A stretch of DNA of 64,000 bases from Oricola cellulosilytica (GCF_019966575.1 NZ_JAINFK010000002.1:62001-126000); one strand, 5' to 3'; positions 30,831 to 40,971 are shown, counted from the first letter of the stretch. Program-made: numbers and translations. Notes: generated by a model not told the origin, from the letters alone.

Positions 30831-30999
30831 TTCCGGTCTCCTTCAATCAACATACGCGCCCTCGCCCGGTCGCAATGATAGGCATTCCGCGAGCCGTTTC
30901 CAGCGGCACGGATCAGTAGGCGTTAACGAGATTTTGTTATTGGCCAAATATTTCGGATTGTAATAGTCCGGCTGGCGCCAACGCCATGGGGAGCCAATC

Positions 31000-31848
31000 T
31001 TGAGTTTTATAACGCGCCGCAGTTTCCATGCGATTGCCCTGCTGTGCATAACGAGCCTTGCCGCCTGCACGACGTCGTCCGTTCTGGAAATTCCGGCGCC
31101 GCAAGCCGATCCGCAGAAATACGCTGCCATCATCGTCGACGCGAAGGACGGCACGGTGCTCTATGCGAAGGCAGCCGACGAACCGCGCTATCCGGCGTCG
31201 CTCACCAAGATGATGACGCTCTATCTGCTATTCGAGGCTATCGATCAGGGCAGGTTGTCGCGGATGTCGCAGATTCCGGTTTCCGCCAACGCCGCCACCA
31301 AGCCTGCATCGAAACTCTATCTGAAGCCTGGCGAAACGATCGGAGTCGACACCGCGATCCGGGCGCTGGCTGTCAAGTCCGCCAATGACGTGGCCACGGC
31401 GGTGGCCGAGCAACTCGCCGGGTCCGAGGAGGCGTTCGCATACCAGATGACGGCGAAAGCGCGCGCGCTCGGAATGCGCTCGACCGTCTTCACCAATGCA
31501 TCCGGCCTGCCAGATCCGCAGATGCGGACCACCGCGCGCGACATGGCCCTTCTCAGCCTCGCGCTCCGGCGGAATTTTCCGCATTACTACAGCTATTTCT
31601 CGCTGCGCAGCTTCGACTACAACGGCAAGACAATTCGCGGTCACAACAAGGTACTGGAGATGGTGGCCGGCGCTGACGGCATCAAGACCGGCTACGTCCG
31701 CGCGTCGGGCTACAATCTTGCGGCATCGGTGCAACGCAGCGGCAAGTCACTCGTCGGGGTGGTGATGGGAGGCGATTCCGGCGGTGCGCGCGACGCGCAC
31801 ATGACGCAATTGCTGACCGCGAGCTTCAACCGCGCCCGCCGGCGGTAG
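31000..31848 (+). CDS. Lipid-anchored D-alanyl-D-alanine carboxypeptidase (S11)
   Basis: Penicillin-binding-protein-type carboxypeptidase that trims peptidoglycan pentapeptides. It has 282 residues from a TTG start preceded by GGGGAG. The active-site motifs are S67-L-T-K70, SAND (about residue 128) and KTG (about 229). Residues 1-22 are a lipoprotein signal peptide with lipobox SLAAC (Cys23), so the enzyme should be anchored by lipid. It lacks the C-terminal PBP5 domain and amphipathic helix found in E. coli PBP5, which fits the N-terminal anchor. An AT-rich stretch (30930-30965) upstream may hold its promoter. Confidence 0.92.
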   Translation: MSFITRRSFHAIALLCITSLAACTTSSVLEIPAPQADPQKYAAIIVDAKDGTVLYAKAADEPRYPASLTKMMTLYLLFEAIDQGRLSRMSQIPVSANAATKPASKLYLKPGETIGVDTAIRALAVKSANDVATAVAEQLAGSEEAFAYQMTAKARALGMRSTVFTNASGLPDPQMRTTARDMALLSLALRRNFPHYYSYFSLRSFDYNGKTIRGHNKVLEMVAGADGIKTGYVRASGYNLAASVQRSGKSLVGVVMGGDSGGARDAHMTQLLTASFNRARRR

Positions 31849-31873
31849 ACATTTTTCCCAAATCAACGCAAAG

Positions 31874-31907
31874 AAAAACCGCGACTGCCCGGGCGGGCGG
31901 CCGCGGT
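31874..31907 (-). terminator. Intrinsic terminator of hupB
   Basis: On the minus strand a GC-rich hairpin (outer stem ACCGCG/CGCGGT, 31878-31907, with inner GC pairing) is followed by five T. It lies 22 bases after the hupB stop. Confidence 0.7.
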
Positions 31908-31929
31908 CTTCCGAAAAACGTCTGCGCGA

Positions 31930-32205
31930 TCAGCCGTTGAGGGCGTCCTTGAGGCCCTTCCCGGCCGAGAACTTGGCGACTTTCTTGGCCGGAATGTCGA
32001 CCGGCTTGCCGGTCATCGGGTTGCGGCCCGTCGTTGCCGCGCGATGATTCACGCTGAAATTGCCGAAGCCGAGGACACGAATGTCGCCGCCGGATTTCAG
32101 TTCGCTGGTGATCGTCTCGAAGACAGCATCGACCGCCGATGCTGCATCTCCCTTGGAAAGACCAGCCTTGTCAGCCACAGCGGCCGCGAGTTCGTTCTTA
32201 TTCAT
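31930..32205 (-). CDS. hupB: HU family DNA-binding protein
   Basis: Nucleoid-associated protein of 91 residues that bends DNA. The dimerisation helices are at the N-terminus (MNKNELAAAVADKAGLS), then GFGNFSV and the beta-arm signature GRNPMTGKPVDIPAKKVAKF. I use the ATG at 32205 (SD AAGGATA, 9 bases away) rather than the GTG two codons upstream. It sits after lon, as is usual in this order. Confidence 0.95.
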   Translation of the reverse strand: MNKNELAAAVADKAGLSKGDAASAVDAVFETITSELKSGGDIRVLGFGNFSVNHRAATTGRNPMTGKPVDIPAKKVAKFSAGKGLKDALNG

Positions 32206-32340
32206 TGTCACTATCCTTCTTTATGCGAACCGGTGGCCACCGGACCTGCCCGGCCAGCCGCACCGTGAGCACCGGGACATTATAGGTTTTCTGCCCCGAG
32301 CCGAAGCCAAATACCGGCAAAAAGCCCGGAATTCCAACAA

Positions 32341-32366
32341 AAAACGCCGCATTTCTGCGGCGTTTT
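32341..32366 (-). terminator. Intrinsic terminator of lon
   Basis: An 11-bp perfect stem (AAAACGCCGCA / TGCGGCGTTTT) with loop TTTC; on the minus strand the T-run continues for six bases. It lies 25 bases after the lon stop. Confidence 0.85.
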
Positions 32367-32390
32367 CCAATGTCGGCGGCCAGGAGGGAC

Positions 32391-34820
32391 CTAATGCGGC
32401 AAATTCGCCACGCTTTCGTCCTCGATCGAAGCGACGTCACGCTTGGCTGATTCGGCCTCGGCGTCCCATTCGATGGGCTCCAGCTTCTCGGTGAGCGCGT
32501 GTTCGAGCACCTGCCCGATGCGGCCCACGGGAATGATCTCCAGTCCGCTCTTCACGTTCTCTGGAATGTCGGCGAGATCCTTCACATTGTCTTCCGGGAT
32601 CAGCACCGTCTTCATGCCGCCGCGCAGCGCGGCGAGCATTTTTTCCTTGAGGCCGCCGATTGGCAGCACCCGGCCACGTAGCGTGATCTCGCCGGTCATG
32701 GCGATATCCCTGCGGACGGGTACACCGGTCAGGACCGAGACGATGGCCGTCGCCATGGCGATGCCCGCCGACGGACCGTCCTTGGGCGTCGCGCCTTCCG
32801 GCACGTGCACGTGGATATCGGTCTTGTCGAACACCGTCGGCTTGATGCCGAAATCGATCGCCCGCGAGCGGACATAGGACGCCGCAGCGGAAATCGATTC
32901 CTTCATCACGTCACGCAGATTGCCGGTGACGGTCATCTTGCCCTTGCCGGGCATCATGACGCCCTCGATGGTCAGCAGCTCGCCGCCCACCTCGGTCCAC
33001 GCCAAGCCGGTGACGACGCCGACCTGGTCCTCGCCCTCGATCTGGCCGAAGCGGAAGCGCGGCACGCCAAGATAATCGGCGAGGTTGTCGGGCGTGACCT
33101 CCACCTTATCCTTGCCGGTGCGAAGGATATCGGTGACGGCTTTCCGGGCGAGCGTCATCAATTCGCGCTCGAGGTTACGCACACCAGCCTCGCGGGTGTA
33201 GGTGCGGATGATTTCGTGGATCGCCGCGTCGGTGACCTCGAACTCATCCTCCTTCAACGCGTGATCGCGGACCGCCTTGGGCAGCAGGTGCCGCTTGGCG
33301 ATCTCGACCTTCTCGTCCTCGGTGTAGCCTGCGATGCGGATGATCTCCATCCGGTCCATCAGCGGCGCCGGGATGTTGAGCGTGTTCGCCGTGGTGATGA
33401 ACATCACGTTGGACAGGTTGTACTCGACCTCGAGGTAGTGATCCATAAATGTCGAGTTCTGTTCCGGGTCCAAGACTTCGAGTAGCGCCGACGACGGATC
33501 GCCGCGGAAATCCATGCCCATCTTGTCGATCTCGTCGAGCAGGAAGAGCGGATTGGATTTCTTGGCCTTCTTCATCGACTGGATGACCTTGCCGGGCATC
33601 GACCCGATATAGGTCCTGCGGTGGCCGCGGATTTCGGCCTCGTCTCGCACGCCGCCGAGCGCCATTCGCACGAATTCGCGGCCGGTCGCCTTTGCGATGG
33701 ACTTGCCGAGCGACGTCTTGCCGACGCCGGGAGGACCGACGAGGCACAGGATGGGGCCCTTGAGCTTGTTCTGGCGCTTTTGCACCGCAAGATACTCGAC
33801 GATGCGCTCCTTGACCTTGTCCAGGCCGTAGTGATCCGCATCGAGCACTTCCTGGGCGACGTCGAGGTCGTACTTGACCTTCGACTTCTTGTTCCACGGA
33901 ATGGACAGCATCCAGTCGAGGTAGTTACGCACCACCGTCGCCTCGGCCGACATCGGGCTCATCTGCTTGAGCTTCTTCATCTCGGCGTCGACTTTCTCGC
34001 GCGCCTCCTTGGAGAATTTCGTCTTGGCCAGACGCTCTTCCAGCTCGGCAATCTCATTATGGCCGTCCTCGCCATCGCCGAGTTCCTTCTGGATCGCCTT
34101 CATCTGCTCGTTGAGGTAGTACTCGCGCTGGGTCTTCTCCATCTGGCGCTTGACGCGCGAGCGGATGCGCTTTTCGACCTGCAGAACCGAAATCTCCGAT
34201 TCCATGTGTCCAAGCGCCTTTTCGAGGCGCGTCTTGACGCTGGCGGTCTCAAGGATGTCCTGCTTTTCGCTGATCTTTACCGAAAGATGCGAAGCCACCG
34301 TATCGGCGAGTTTCGACGCATCGTCGATCTGCGTCACCGCGGAGACGATATCCGGCGAAATCTTCTTGTTCAGCTTCACGTAGTTCTCGAACTCGGAGAT
34401 CACCGAGCGCGAAAGCGCGGCCAGTTCGACCGCATCCTCTTCCGGCTCCTCGACCGCAACGGCGAAGGCTTCAAGATGCGTGTCGCGTTCGCTGAAGCGC
34501 TCGATCTCGAGCCGGGAAACGCCCTCGACCAGCACCTTCACGGTGTTGTCGGGCAGCTTCAGAAGCTGAAGAACATTGGCGACCGTTCCGTGACGATAGA
34601 TCGCTTCGGGGGACGGATCGTCGTCGGCGGCGTCCATCTGGGTCGCGAGGAGTATCTGGCGATCGTTCTCCATCACGTCTTCGAGCGCACGGATCGACTT
34701 TTCACGACCGACGAAGAGCGGAACGATCATGTGGGGGAAAACAACGATGTCGCGCAACGGCAAGACGGCATAGAGCCCGTCGGAACCGCCCGCTGCTGTT
34801 TTCGTTTCGGCTTCAGCCAT
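32391..34820 (-). CDS. lon: ATP-dependent protease Lon
   Basis: AAA+ serine protease that degrades misfolded and regulatory proteins (in Alphaproteobacteria these include DnaA and CcrM). It has 809 residues from [11 protein letters not shown] at 34820, with SD AAAGGAAAA. The N-terminal substrate domain starts [16 protein letters not shown]. Walker A is GPPGVGKTS at about residue 361. The Ser-Lys dyad is in [10 protein letters not shown] (Ser about 683) and [10 protein letters not shown]. The frame opens 17 codons earlier, but that stretch is not conserved. In related genomes lon usually follows clpX directly; here 3.8 kb intervene. Confidence 0.97.
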   Translation of the reverse strand: MAEAETKTAAGGSDGLYAVLPLRDIVVFPHMIVPLFVGREKSIRALEDVMENDRQILLATQMDAADDDPSPEAIYRHGTVANVLQLLKLPDNTVKVLVEGVSRLEIERFSERDTHLEAFAVAVEEPEEDAVELAALSRSVISEFENYVKLNKKISPDIVSAVTQIDDASKLADTVASHLSVKISEKQDILETASVKTRLEKALGHMESEISVLQVEKRIRSRVKRQMEKTQREYYLNEQMKAIQKELGDGEDGHNEIAELEERLAKTKFSKEAREKVDAEMKKLKQMSPMSAEATVVRNYLDWMLSIPWNKKSKVKYDLDVAQEVLDADHYGLDKVKERIVEYLAVQKRQNKLKGPILCLVGPPGVGKTSLGKSIAKATGREFVRMALGGVRDEAEIRGHRRTYIGSMPGKVIQSMKKAKKSNPLFLLDEIDKMGMDFRGDPSSALLEVLDPEQNSTFMDHYLEVEYNLSNVMFITTANTLNIPAPLMDRMEIIRIAGYTEDEKVEIAKRHLLPKAVRDHALKEDEFEVTDAAIHEIIRTYTREAGVRNLERELMTLARKAVTDILRTGKDKVEVTPDNLADYLGVPRFRFGQIEGEDQVGVVTGLAWTEVGGELLTIEGVMMPGKGKMTVTGNLRDVMKESISAAASYVRSRAIDFGIKPTVFDKTDIHVHVPEGATPKDGPSAGIAMATAIVSVLTGVPVRRDIAMTGEITLRGRVLPIGGLKEKMLAALRGGMKTVLIPEDNVKDLADIPENVKSGLEIIPVGRIGQVLEHALTEKLEPIEWDAEAESAKRDVASIEDESVANLPH

Positions 34821-35020
34821 TCGTATTTTCCTTTCGTGCCGTATCGGCTTTGAGGTGCCTGCCCGTGCCAATTGGCCCCGAACAAATCACTCCCTGTAAG
34901 TGGCTTCGGGGTCTGCGGATTTCAACGGGGTCAGACCCGGAATCACCTGATAGTGTCAACCCATCGGCACATGTCCGCAATGCGCGAATGCATCGGCCCA
35001 AAGAAAATCCTGGACGGGCG

Positions 35021-35719
35021 TTATATTCTTGAACCGGGATCGCCACAAAGGCGGGCAATCTCATCTCGGTTGGACAAGGCGAAGGTCAACAGTGCGTTGG
35101 CTCCGTGTACGCCGATTTTTGCGCAGATGTTGTTGCGGTGGGTGTGCACGGTACGTTCCGAGACGCCCAGTTCATCAGCGATCGTCCGGCTCGCCAGGGA
35201 CCTGGATACGAGCCGCAGGACCCGCCGTTCGGCCGGTGTGAGCCGCTCAAGCATCTGCGCGATCCCTTCGCCAGTGTCTGAGGCCACCGTCAGCAACGGC
35301 TCGGGTTTGCCGACCGAACTGCTCATGAAAAAGCCGCTGCCCGCCTGCACAAACGCCATTCCGAGTTCCGTTCCGGCGTCCTCCTTTGCGACAAAACCGT
35401 GCGCACCGCACTCCATCGCCTTCTCCACATATGCCTTGTCGGCGTACATCGAGACGACGATCACCAGACAGCCGCTGCCTTGATCGCGTAGCCGCAGCGC
35501 GACCTCGAATCCATCCATACCCGGCATATTCAGGTCGACAGTGACGAAATCCGGCTTGAACAGGGCCGCTTGCGTCACGCATGCCACACCGTCCGAAACC
35601 TCTCCGACTACACTGAAATCGGGCAGATCCTCGACGGTGGACCGGACGCCGGCGCGAAACAGCGGATGGTTGTCCGCGATCAGCACAGTCCGTTCCCGCT
35701 GTCGGCGATCAGCTTCCAT
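35021..35719 (-). CDS. LuxR/NarL-type response regulator
   Basis: Two-component regulator of 232 residues. The receiver domain has the acidic pair in LIADNHPLF (about residues 13-20), phosphorylation site D62 (VDLNMPGMDG), and a later Lys in GFVAKEDAG. The C-terminal LuxR-type HTH spans about LTPAERRVLRLVSRS to HTHRNNICAKIGV. The start at 35719 is chosen for its SD (GGAG) and gives an 11-base overlap with the kinase gene. The target is unknown; the two lipoprotein genes on the far side of the kinase are the obvious candidates. Confidence 0.9.
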   Translation of the reverse strand: MEADRRQRERTVLIADNHPLFRAGVRSTVEDLPDFSVVGEVSDGVACVTQAALFKPDFVTVDLNMPGMDGFEVALRLRDQGSGCLVIVVSMYADKAYVEKAMECGAHGFVAKEDAGTELGMAFVQAGSGFFMSSSVGKPEPLLTVASDTGEGIAQMLERLTPAERRVLRLVSRSLASRTIADELGVSERTVHTHRNNICAKIGVHGANALLTFALSNRDEIARLCGDPGSRI

Positions 35720-37577
35720 GCCGCGCTCCTGCCCCACCGTCATCCCCGGCAAGCGGAAAACGAAACTCGAAGCCGCTTCCCGTCCGCCTGTCACGAATTA
35801 CCCTGCCATTCAGACACCTAATTCTTTGCGCCACCAGTTCCAGCCCGATGCCGGTCTTACGTTTCGAGGCCGTCTCGACGTCTGCATCGACCCCGTCGTC
35901 TTCCACCCTCACGTTTACCTCGCTCCCGCGTCTCTCGACCGTAACCGCTGCTTGACTGCCTTCGGAGTGCTTTGCGGCATTGACGAGCAGTTCCTGGACA
36001 ATGCGGTAGACGTGGCGGGCCTGCTCGTCCGTCAACACGTCGTCGGTAATGCCGTTTTGGATTCCGACGCCCAGGCTTCCCGAGGATTCTATCCTGTCCG
36101 CCAACGAGCCTAGCGCCTTGCTGAAGCCGAGTTGTCGCAAGGCGACGGCATGGAGTTCATGCGATATGCGGCGGATGTCACCGACAACGGTTTTTGAGGC
36201 TTCCGCGGCGGAGGTGATTTCCGACTGCGCTCCCTTCGGGATGTCTTCATTTCGGCTGAGCCGGGCCAAGCGGTTGGTAATCGCCACCAAGCCCTGGCCC
36301 GCGGTGTCATGCAAATCATCGGCGATCCGCGACCGCTCTTCGTCAAGCGCTGCGAGAACCCGCCGCTCGGATTGCGCCATGAAGTCGAGGAGTTCACGAT
36401 GCGCGTCGCTTCGCTCCCGCTCCGCCAGCCGGATGCGATAGGCCAATGCGAGCGAGAACAGGATCGCCTCGCTGGCGAGCGTGATTTCGAGTACATGCTT
36501 TTCGGCAGTCCCGAAATTCGTGCCAAGCAATCTGGAAGCAACAACGATCGCGATTCCGGGAAAGATGCTGAATAGAAGCGGCGCGGCGAGTGCCAATGCC
36601 CGGCGGTTTCCGCTCAGTGCCTCCGGAATGACCGCCGCGAAGAGTGCGACAAATGTGAGCGGCAGCAGCGCATAAACTCCGATCATGACGCGCCAGTAGT
36701 CAACGAACGGGATGCTTACGAGCAGCGTCAGCGCGAGCAGGGGCACGATCTGTAGCAGCCTGAAGAACCTCGGCTTCTCGCCGCCCGGTCCCCGCAGGAA
36801 CGAATGGAAGAAGATCGCGCCGCCCGAACAGGCCAAGAGGAGCGAGACCATCAGCGCGAAGTTCGAGAGTTCCGGCCATTCCGGCCAGACATAGGCCGCC
36901 CCGAGGCCGTTTAGATAAATTGCCAGCAGGAGCATCGAGGCAATGGTGACGGCGTTAAAGAAAAACGCGCGGTCGCCGGTTGTAAGCGCCAGCGCAGTGT
37001 TGAAGACAATCATGATTGCAATCGCACCCAGGAGGCCGGCGCGCATCAGCGCGTCGCGCGATAGCTCGCGCCAAAAGGCATCGGCGTGGCGGAGTGAAAT
37101 CGTGATGGCGACCGGTGACGGTTGGCGGACGCGCATGAACAGCGTTTCGGCCTCCTCAAGCGGGGGTAGCGGAAAGACGATCTGGCTGGATAGGATCGGG
37201 CGTACCGAAGCCGGAAGCGTATCGCCTGCCCGCATCGGAGGAGCGATGCTCGCGGACCCGGCCGCGATCGCATATACCTCCGCCTCGTCCACCATCGCGT
37301 CGAGAACGAGCAGGTCCTCCTGTCCGCGCCGCTCGATCTTGATCCAATGATCCGCTTCGCCCAATCCCGTTTGAAACGTTCGGTCCGGAAGCGGCTTGAA
37401 CCCAGCAGCACCGGCTTGCAGCACATCGGCGATCTGCAGGTGCGGGGCGCCGGGTGCCGCCAGAACTGAAATCGACGGCTCGGCAGCGTGCAGTTCCATG
37501 ATGGCGACCGAAAAGCCCAAGACGGCTGCGACAGCCGTCACCACGGCGCGCAAGATTGTGACCCGCGAGCATTTCAT
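35709..37577 (-). CDS. 7TMR-DISM-type sensor histidine kinase
   Basis: Sensor kinase of 622 residues. A signal peptide (residues 1-32) precedes a periplasmic domain of about 140 residues (7TMR-DISMED2-like: GEADHWIKIER), then seven helices (about 178-395), a HisKA_3 dimerisation domain with the phospho-His at about residue 422 (ERSRIADDLHDTAGQGL), and a HATPase domain (IVQELLVNAAKHSEG, GIGLELVAQRI). The family is thought to sense periplasmic ligands. It pairs with the overlapping response regulator. A 211-base divergent region separates it from two lipoprotein genes. Confidence 0.92.
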   Translation of the reverse strand: MKCSRVTILRAVVTAVAAVLGFSVAIMELHAAEPSISVLAAPGAPHLQIADVLQAGAAGFKPLPDRTFQTGLGEADHWIKIERRGQEDLLVLDAMVDEAEVYAIAAGSASIAPPMRAGDTLPASVRPILSSQIVFPLPPLEEAETLFMRVRQPSPVAITISLRHADAFWRELSRDALMRAGLLGAIAIMIVFNTALALTTGDRAFFFNAVTIASMLLLAIYLNGLGAAYVWPEWPELSNFALMVSLLLACSGGAIFFHSFLRGPGGEKPRFFRLLQIVPLLALTLLVSIPFVDYWRVMIGVYALLPLTFVALFAAVIPEALSGNRRALALAAPLLFSIFPGIAIVVASRLLGTNFGTAEKHVLEITLASEAILFSLALAYRIRLAERERSDAHRELLDFMAQSERRVLAALDEERSRIADDLHDTAGQGLVAITNRLARLSRNEDIPKGAQSEITSAAEASKTVVGDIRRISHELHAVALRQLGFSKALGSLADRIESSGSLGVGIQNGITDDVLTDEQARHVYRIVQELLVNAAKHSEGSQAAVTVERRGSEVNVRVEDDGVDADVETASKRKTGIGLELVAQRIRCLNGRVIRDRRTGSGFEFRFPLAGDDGGAGARHGS

Positions 37578-37788
37578 CCGGGCGACCCCCCGGTGCTTTT
37601 TCCCGGCGCAACTCTACCCCGCAACGCGACAGATCAAAATACGCGGTTCTACCTAGTCTCATCGCCCTCTCTGCGGATTCCGCAGAGGTAGCAGGCGAGA
37701 TACGCTGTTTTCACGAGGCAACCACTTGCCGGGAAGATTCGCGTGGTCTCGCGCTGCCCATCCCGGCCAGCCACGGCGGAGGGATTCC

Positions 37789-38148
37789 ATGACCAAATGC
37801 CAAACGAAAGGGCCAAACCCTGTCGGCGGGTCCGCAGCAGCAACCGCGGCAATCGCCGTCGTGTTGCTGGCGGGATGCGTACAGGTGCCCAATACGGCGA
37901 CCGAAATCGACACCTTCAAGGCCCAGAATGCCTTGGTGGAACGGGTCAGCAGTGACGCTCGAGCCCGCGAGGCCGCTTCGGCAGCACAAAGTCGGGAACG
38001 CGAGAGGCGCCGGGTCTTCGTCCGTGAACTCTGCTACGCGGCCGCCCGGGATATCCGTGATCGTACCGCCGCTATTGCCGTCTTGGTGGAAGACATGCAC
38101 GCCGAATATGGCTCGCCCGGCGGGGGCGGCGGCGAAGGAAGTTGCTAG
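37789..38148 (+). CDS. Small lipoprotein with Gly-rich C-terminal tail (paralogue 1)
   Basis: A 119-residue predicted lipoprotein of unknown function. The ATG at 37789 has a GGAGG SD six bases upstream. The hydrophobic signal ends in lipobox LAGC (Cys30). The middle is charged and probably helical (many Arg/Glu/Ala). The C-terminal half, from ELCYA through DRTAA and LVEDMHAEYGSPG to a Gly run and final EGSC, is shared with the next gene. The last residue is Cys. It lies divergent from the sensor kinase, suggesting control by that two-component pair. Confidence 0.75.
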   Translation: MTKCQTKGPNPVGGSAAATAAIAVVLLAGCVQVPNTATEIDTFKAQNALVERVSSDARAREAASAAQSRERERRRVFVRELCYAAARDIRDRTAAIAVLVEDMHAEYGSPGGGGGEGSC

Positions 38149-38178
38149 CGATGCCAAGGGCCGACATTTTCAGCGAGG

Positions 38179-38511
38179 ATGAGCGAGATGAGGGAAAATA
38201 GCTACGATACAACAAGAAATGGCTGGGGTCGGGCGGCCCTGCTGCTGATAGGCGGTGCAGCGCTGAGCGCCTGCACCACGGGGGCTGCCGATGAAGCTTA
38301 CTATCAGGCGACGCCAATGCTCGCCACGGCTGCTCAGCAGAGCGCCGAACGGACCGAAGAACGCCGCACGCGTCAGCGCTTCCTGCAGCAAATTTGCTAC
38401 GCCCCGGCTCTCCCTGACCGCACAGCCGCCTTTAACGTCCTCGTGAGGGATATGCGCGGCGAATACGGCTCGCCTGGGGGCGGAGGCGGAGGCGGCGAGG
38501 GTAGCTGCTGA
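38179..38511 (+). CDS. Small lipoprotein with Gly-rich C-terminal tail (paralogue 2)
   Basis: A 110-residue predicted lipoprotein, 30 bases after its paralogue and probably in the same operon. Lipobox LSAC gives Cys32. It shares with paralogue 1 the order CYA, DRTAA, VLV-DM, EYGSPG, then a longer Gly run (seven) and terminal EGSC. The N-terminal third differs between the two, so they diverged outside the tail domain. An internal Met (codon 4) is an alternative start. I do not recognise the family. Confidence 0.75.
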   Translation: MSEMRENSYDTTRNGWGRAALLLIGGAALSACTTGAADEAYYQATPMLATAAQQSAERTEERRTRQRFLQQICYAPALPDRTAAFNVLVRDMRGEYGSPGGGGGGGEGSC

Positions 38512-38548
38512 CGAACCCTCCCGCGATTCGTGCCACTCAGCCCGCAAA

Positions 38549-38571
38549 AAAGGCCGGGAAACCCGGCCTTT
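38549..38571. terminator. Bidirectional intrinsic terminator
   Basis: Perfect 10-bp stem AAAGGCCGGG / CCCGGCCTTT with loop AAA between the convergent ends of the lipoprotein operon and clpX. On the minus strand six T follow; on the plus strand TTTCTT follows. Confidence 0.85.
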
Positions 38572-38602
38572 CTTATTCACATCTGATCCTGCCTGACGAG
38601 CT

Positions 38603-39889
38603 TTACGCCGAGGCGTTCTCCTTGTCTTCGGCGCGGTCCGCATAGATGTAGAGCGGGCGGGCGCTTCCGGAAACGACTTCCTCGGAGATCACGACTTCGC
38701 GAACGCCTTCCAGAGCGGGCAGTTCGAACATCGTCTCCAGCAGGATCGCCTCCATGATGGAGCGCAGACCGCGCGCGCCGGTCTTGCGTTCGATCGCCCT
38801 GCGGGTGATCGCGCGCAGCGCATCCTCGTGGAAGATCAGGCTGACGTCCTCCATTTCGAACAGTCGCTGATACTGCTTCACCAGCGCGTTTTTCGGCTCC
38901 GTCAGGATCTGCACCAAGGCGTCCTCATCAAGGTCCTCGAGCGTCGCCAGAACCGGCAGACGGCCGACAAACTCCGGGATCAGGCCGAACTTCAGCAGAT
39001 CTTCCGGCTCGACCGTGCGGAACAGTTCACCGATCTTGCGGTCCTCGGCCGAACCGACGGTCGCGCCGAAGCCGATCGAGGTCTTGCGGCCGCGGTCGGA
39101 GATGATCTTGTCGAGGCCGGCGAACGCGCCGCCGCAGATGAACAGGATGTTGGCCGTGTCGACCTGCAGGAATTCCTGCTGCGGATGCTTGCGGCCGCCC
39201 TGCGGAGGCACGGAGGCGACAGTGCCTTCCATGATCTTCAACAGCGCCTGCTGGACGCCCTCGCCCGACACGTCGCGGGTAATCGACGGATTGTCGGACT
39301 TGCGGGAAATCTTGTCGATTTCGTCGATATAGACGATCCCTCGCTGGGCACGCTCGACATTGTAGTCGGACGACTGCAGCAGCTTGAGGATGATGTTCTC
39401 GACATCCTCGCCGACATAGCCCGCCTCCGTCAGCGTCGTGGCGTCGGCCATGGTGAAGGGGACATCGATGATGCGGGCCAGCGTCTGCGCGAGCAGCGTC
39501 TTGCCGCAGCCGGTCGGTCCGATCAGCAGGATGTTCGACTTCGCCAGTTCGACGTCGTCGTTCTTCTCGGCATGGGCAAGCCGCTTGTAGTGATTGTGGA
39601 CCGCGACCGACAGGATGCGCTTGGCGTAGCCCTGGCCGATGACATAATCGTCGAGAACCTCGAGGATCTGCTGCGGCGTCGGAACGCCCTCCTGGCTCTT
39701 CACCATCGAGGACTTGTTTTCCTCGCGGATGATGTCCATGCACAGTTCGACGCACTCGTCGCAGATGAAGACGGTCGGGCCCGCGATCAGCTTGCGCACC
39801 TCGTGCTGGCTCTTGCCGCAGAAAGAGCAATACAGGGTGTTCTTGGTGTCGCCACCATTTCCGCCGCTGCTGCTGCCAACCTTGCTCAT
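38603..39889 (-). CDS. clpX: ATP-dependent Clp protease ATP-binding subunit ClpX
   Basis: AAA+ unfoldase that feeds substrates to ClpP, essential for cell-cycle proteolysis in Alphaproteobacteria. It has 428 residues. The N-terminal zinc domain ligands are C21, C24, C43 and C46 ([19 protein letters not shown]). Walker A is GPTGCGKT, Walker [10 protein letters not shown], and the pore loop GYVGEDVEN. The IGF-type loop for ClpP docking (IGFGATVG) is present. It is 299 bases downstream of clpP. Confidence 0.98.
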   Translation of the reverse strand: MSKVGSSSGGNGGDTKNTLYCSFCGKSQHEVRKLIAGPTVFICDECVELCMDIIREENKSSMVKSQEGVPTPQQILEVLDDYVIGQGYAKRILSVAVHNHYKRLAHAEKNDDVELAKSNILLIGPTGCGKTLLAQTLARIIDVPFTMADATTLTEAGYVGEDVENIILKLLQSSDYNVERAQRGIVYIDEIDKISRKSDNPSITRDVSGEGVQQALLKIMEGTVASVPPQGGRKHPQQEFLQVDTANILFICGGAFAGLDKIISDRGRKTSIGFGATVGSAEDRKIGELFRTVEPEDLLKFGLIPEFVGRLPVLATLEDLDEDALVQILTEPKNALVKQYQRLFEMEDVSLIFHEDALRAITRRAIERKTGARGLRSIMEAILLETMFELPALEGVREVVISEEVVSGSARPLYIYADRAEDKENASA

Positions 39890-40188
39890 GCCTGTTCCTT
39901 TCAGTGGATCGCGGTTCGCGGCCCTCGGGCCCCTGCCTTGATCCGCACTGTCACGATGCCTGCATACATTCCGGAAAATCCCGGAAACCGGTCATCGGGA
40001 CCATTTACATATTCGTACACATAATCGCCTTACGTGCAACGATCCGACATTTTCCTTTACCGAACCCTTACCGCCCGGCTCAACTTACAACCTAATGGGT
40101 GGTTCGCTTTTGACAATCATAGTGTCTTCAAGCTTTCGCGAACCTTCCCGGGCGTCACATTCCGGCAACATCGCGGCGCCAGGCCGCG
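39890..40188. other. clpP-clpX intergenic region
   Basis: 299 bases with no gene. It is AT-richer between about 39990 and 40060. On the minus strand TTGCAC (40039-40034), 16 bases, TACGAA (40017-40012) is a plausible separate clpX promoter. A GC hairpin CGCGGC/GCCGCG (about 40167-40190) just after the clpP stop lacks a T-tract and is a weak terminator candidate. Confidence 0.35.
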
Positions 40189-40821
40189 CTATTTCCCGGT
40201 TTCCGCCTCTGCCGCCTCGCGTGACTCGATGACCTTGTCGATCAGACCGAATTCCTTCGCGTCCTCCGCAGTGAGGAACTTGTCGCGCTCCAGCGCGGTC
40301 TCGATCTCGTCGTAGCTGCGGCCGGTGTGCTTGACGTAAATCTCGTTCAGCCGGCGCTTCAGGTTCTCGGTTTCGCGGGCGTGGATCATGATGTCCGTCA
40401 CCTGCCCCTGATACCCGCCCGAAGGCTGGTGCACCATGATGCGCGAGTTGGGAAGCGAGAAACGCATGTCGTCGGCGCCGGCGGTCAGCAGCAGGGAACC
40501 CATCGAGGCCGCCTGGCCAATGCACAGCGTCGAGACCGGCGGCTTGATGAACTGCATCGTGTCGTAAATCGCGAGACCGGATGTCACCACGCCGCCCGGC
40601 GAGTTGATGTACATCGCGATTTCCTTTTTCGGATTGTCCGCTTCCAGCCAGAGCAGTTGCGCGCAGACCAGCGACGCCATTCCGTCCTCGACCGGGCCGG
40701 TGATGAAGACGATCCGCTCCTTGAGGAGCCGTGAAAAAATATCGTAGGCGCGCTCGCCGCGATTGCTCTGCTCGACCACCATCGGCACGAGGTTCATGGC
40801 GGTTTCGATCGGATTGCGCAT
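40189..40821 (-). CDS. clpP: ATP-dependent Clp protease proteolytic subunit
   Basis: Serine protease that forms the ClpXP/ClpAP barrel. From the ATG at 40821 ([27 protein letters not shown]) it is 210 residues, the usual length. Catalytic Ser106 is in [11 protein letters not shown] and His131 in MVHQPSGG; the acid lies about 50 residues later. The frame continues 31 codons upstream, but those residues are not conserved. Confidence 0.97.
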   Translation of the reverse strand: MRNPIETAMNLVPMVVEQSNRGERAYDIFSRLLKERIVFITGPVEDGMASLVCAQLLWLEADNPKKEIAMYINSPGGVVTSGLAIYDTMQFIKPPVSTLCIGQAASMGSLLLTAGADDMRFSLPNSRIMVHQPSGGYQGQVTDIMIHARETENLKRRLNEIYVKHTGRSYDEIETALERDKFLTAEDAKEFGLIDKVIESREAAEAETGK

Positions 40822-40971
40822 ATGTGACCTTCCCGGGAATTGTCTGGAAGCGCCCGGAGGACACCGGGGCCAAGAGGAATCAAGTTTGTTCTCGCCCCTA
40901 AATAGGGCGCTCATGCGGCGTTTCGCAAGGCGCGGTTTCCGTAAACCTTAATGGGAAAGGATTGGGGATAA

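Noticed and set aside
34821-35020. Sigma-32 heat-shock promoter for lon
   Set aside because: TTGAAA and CCCCGA are present but only about 9 bases apart, too close for the known spacing; a TTGACA at 34954-34959 has no good -10.
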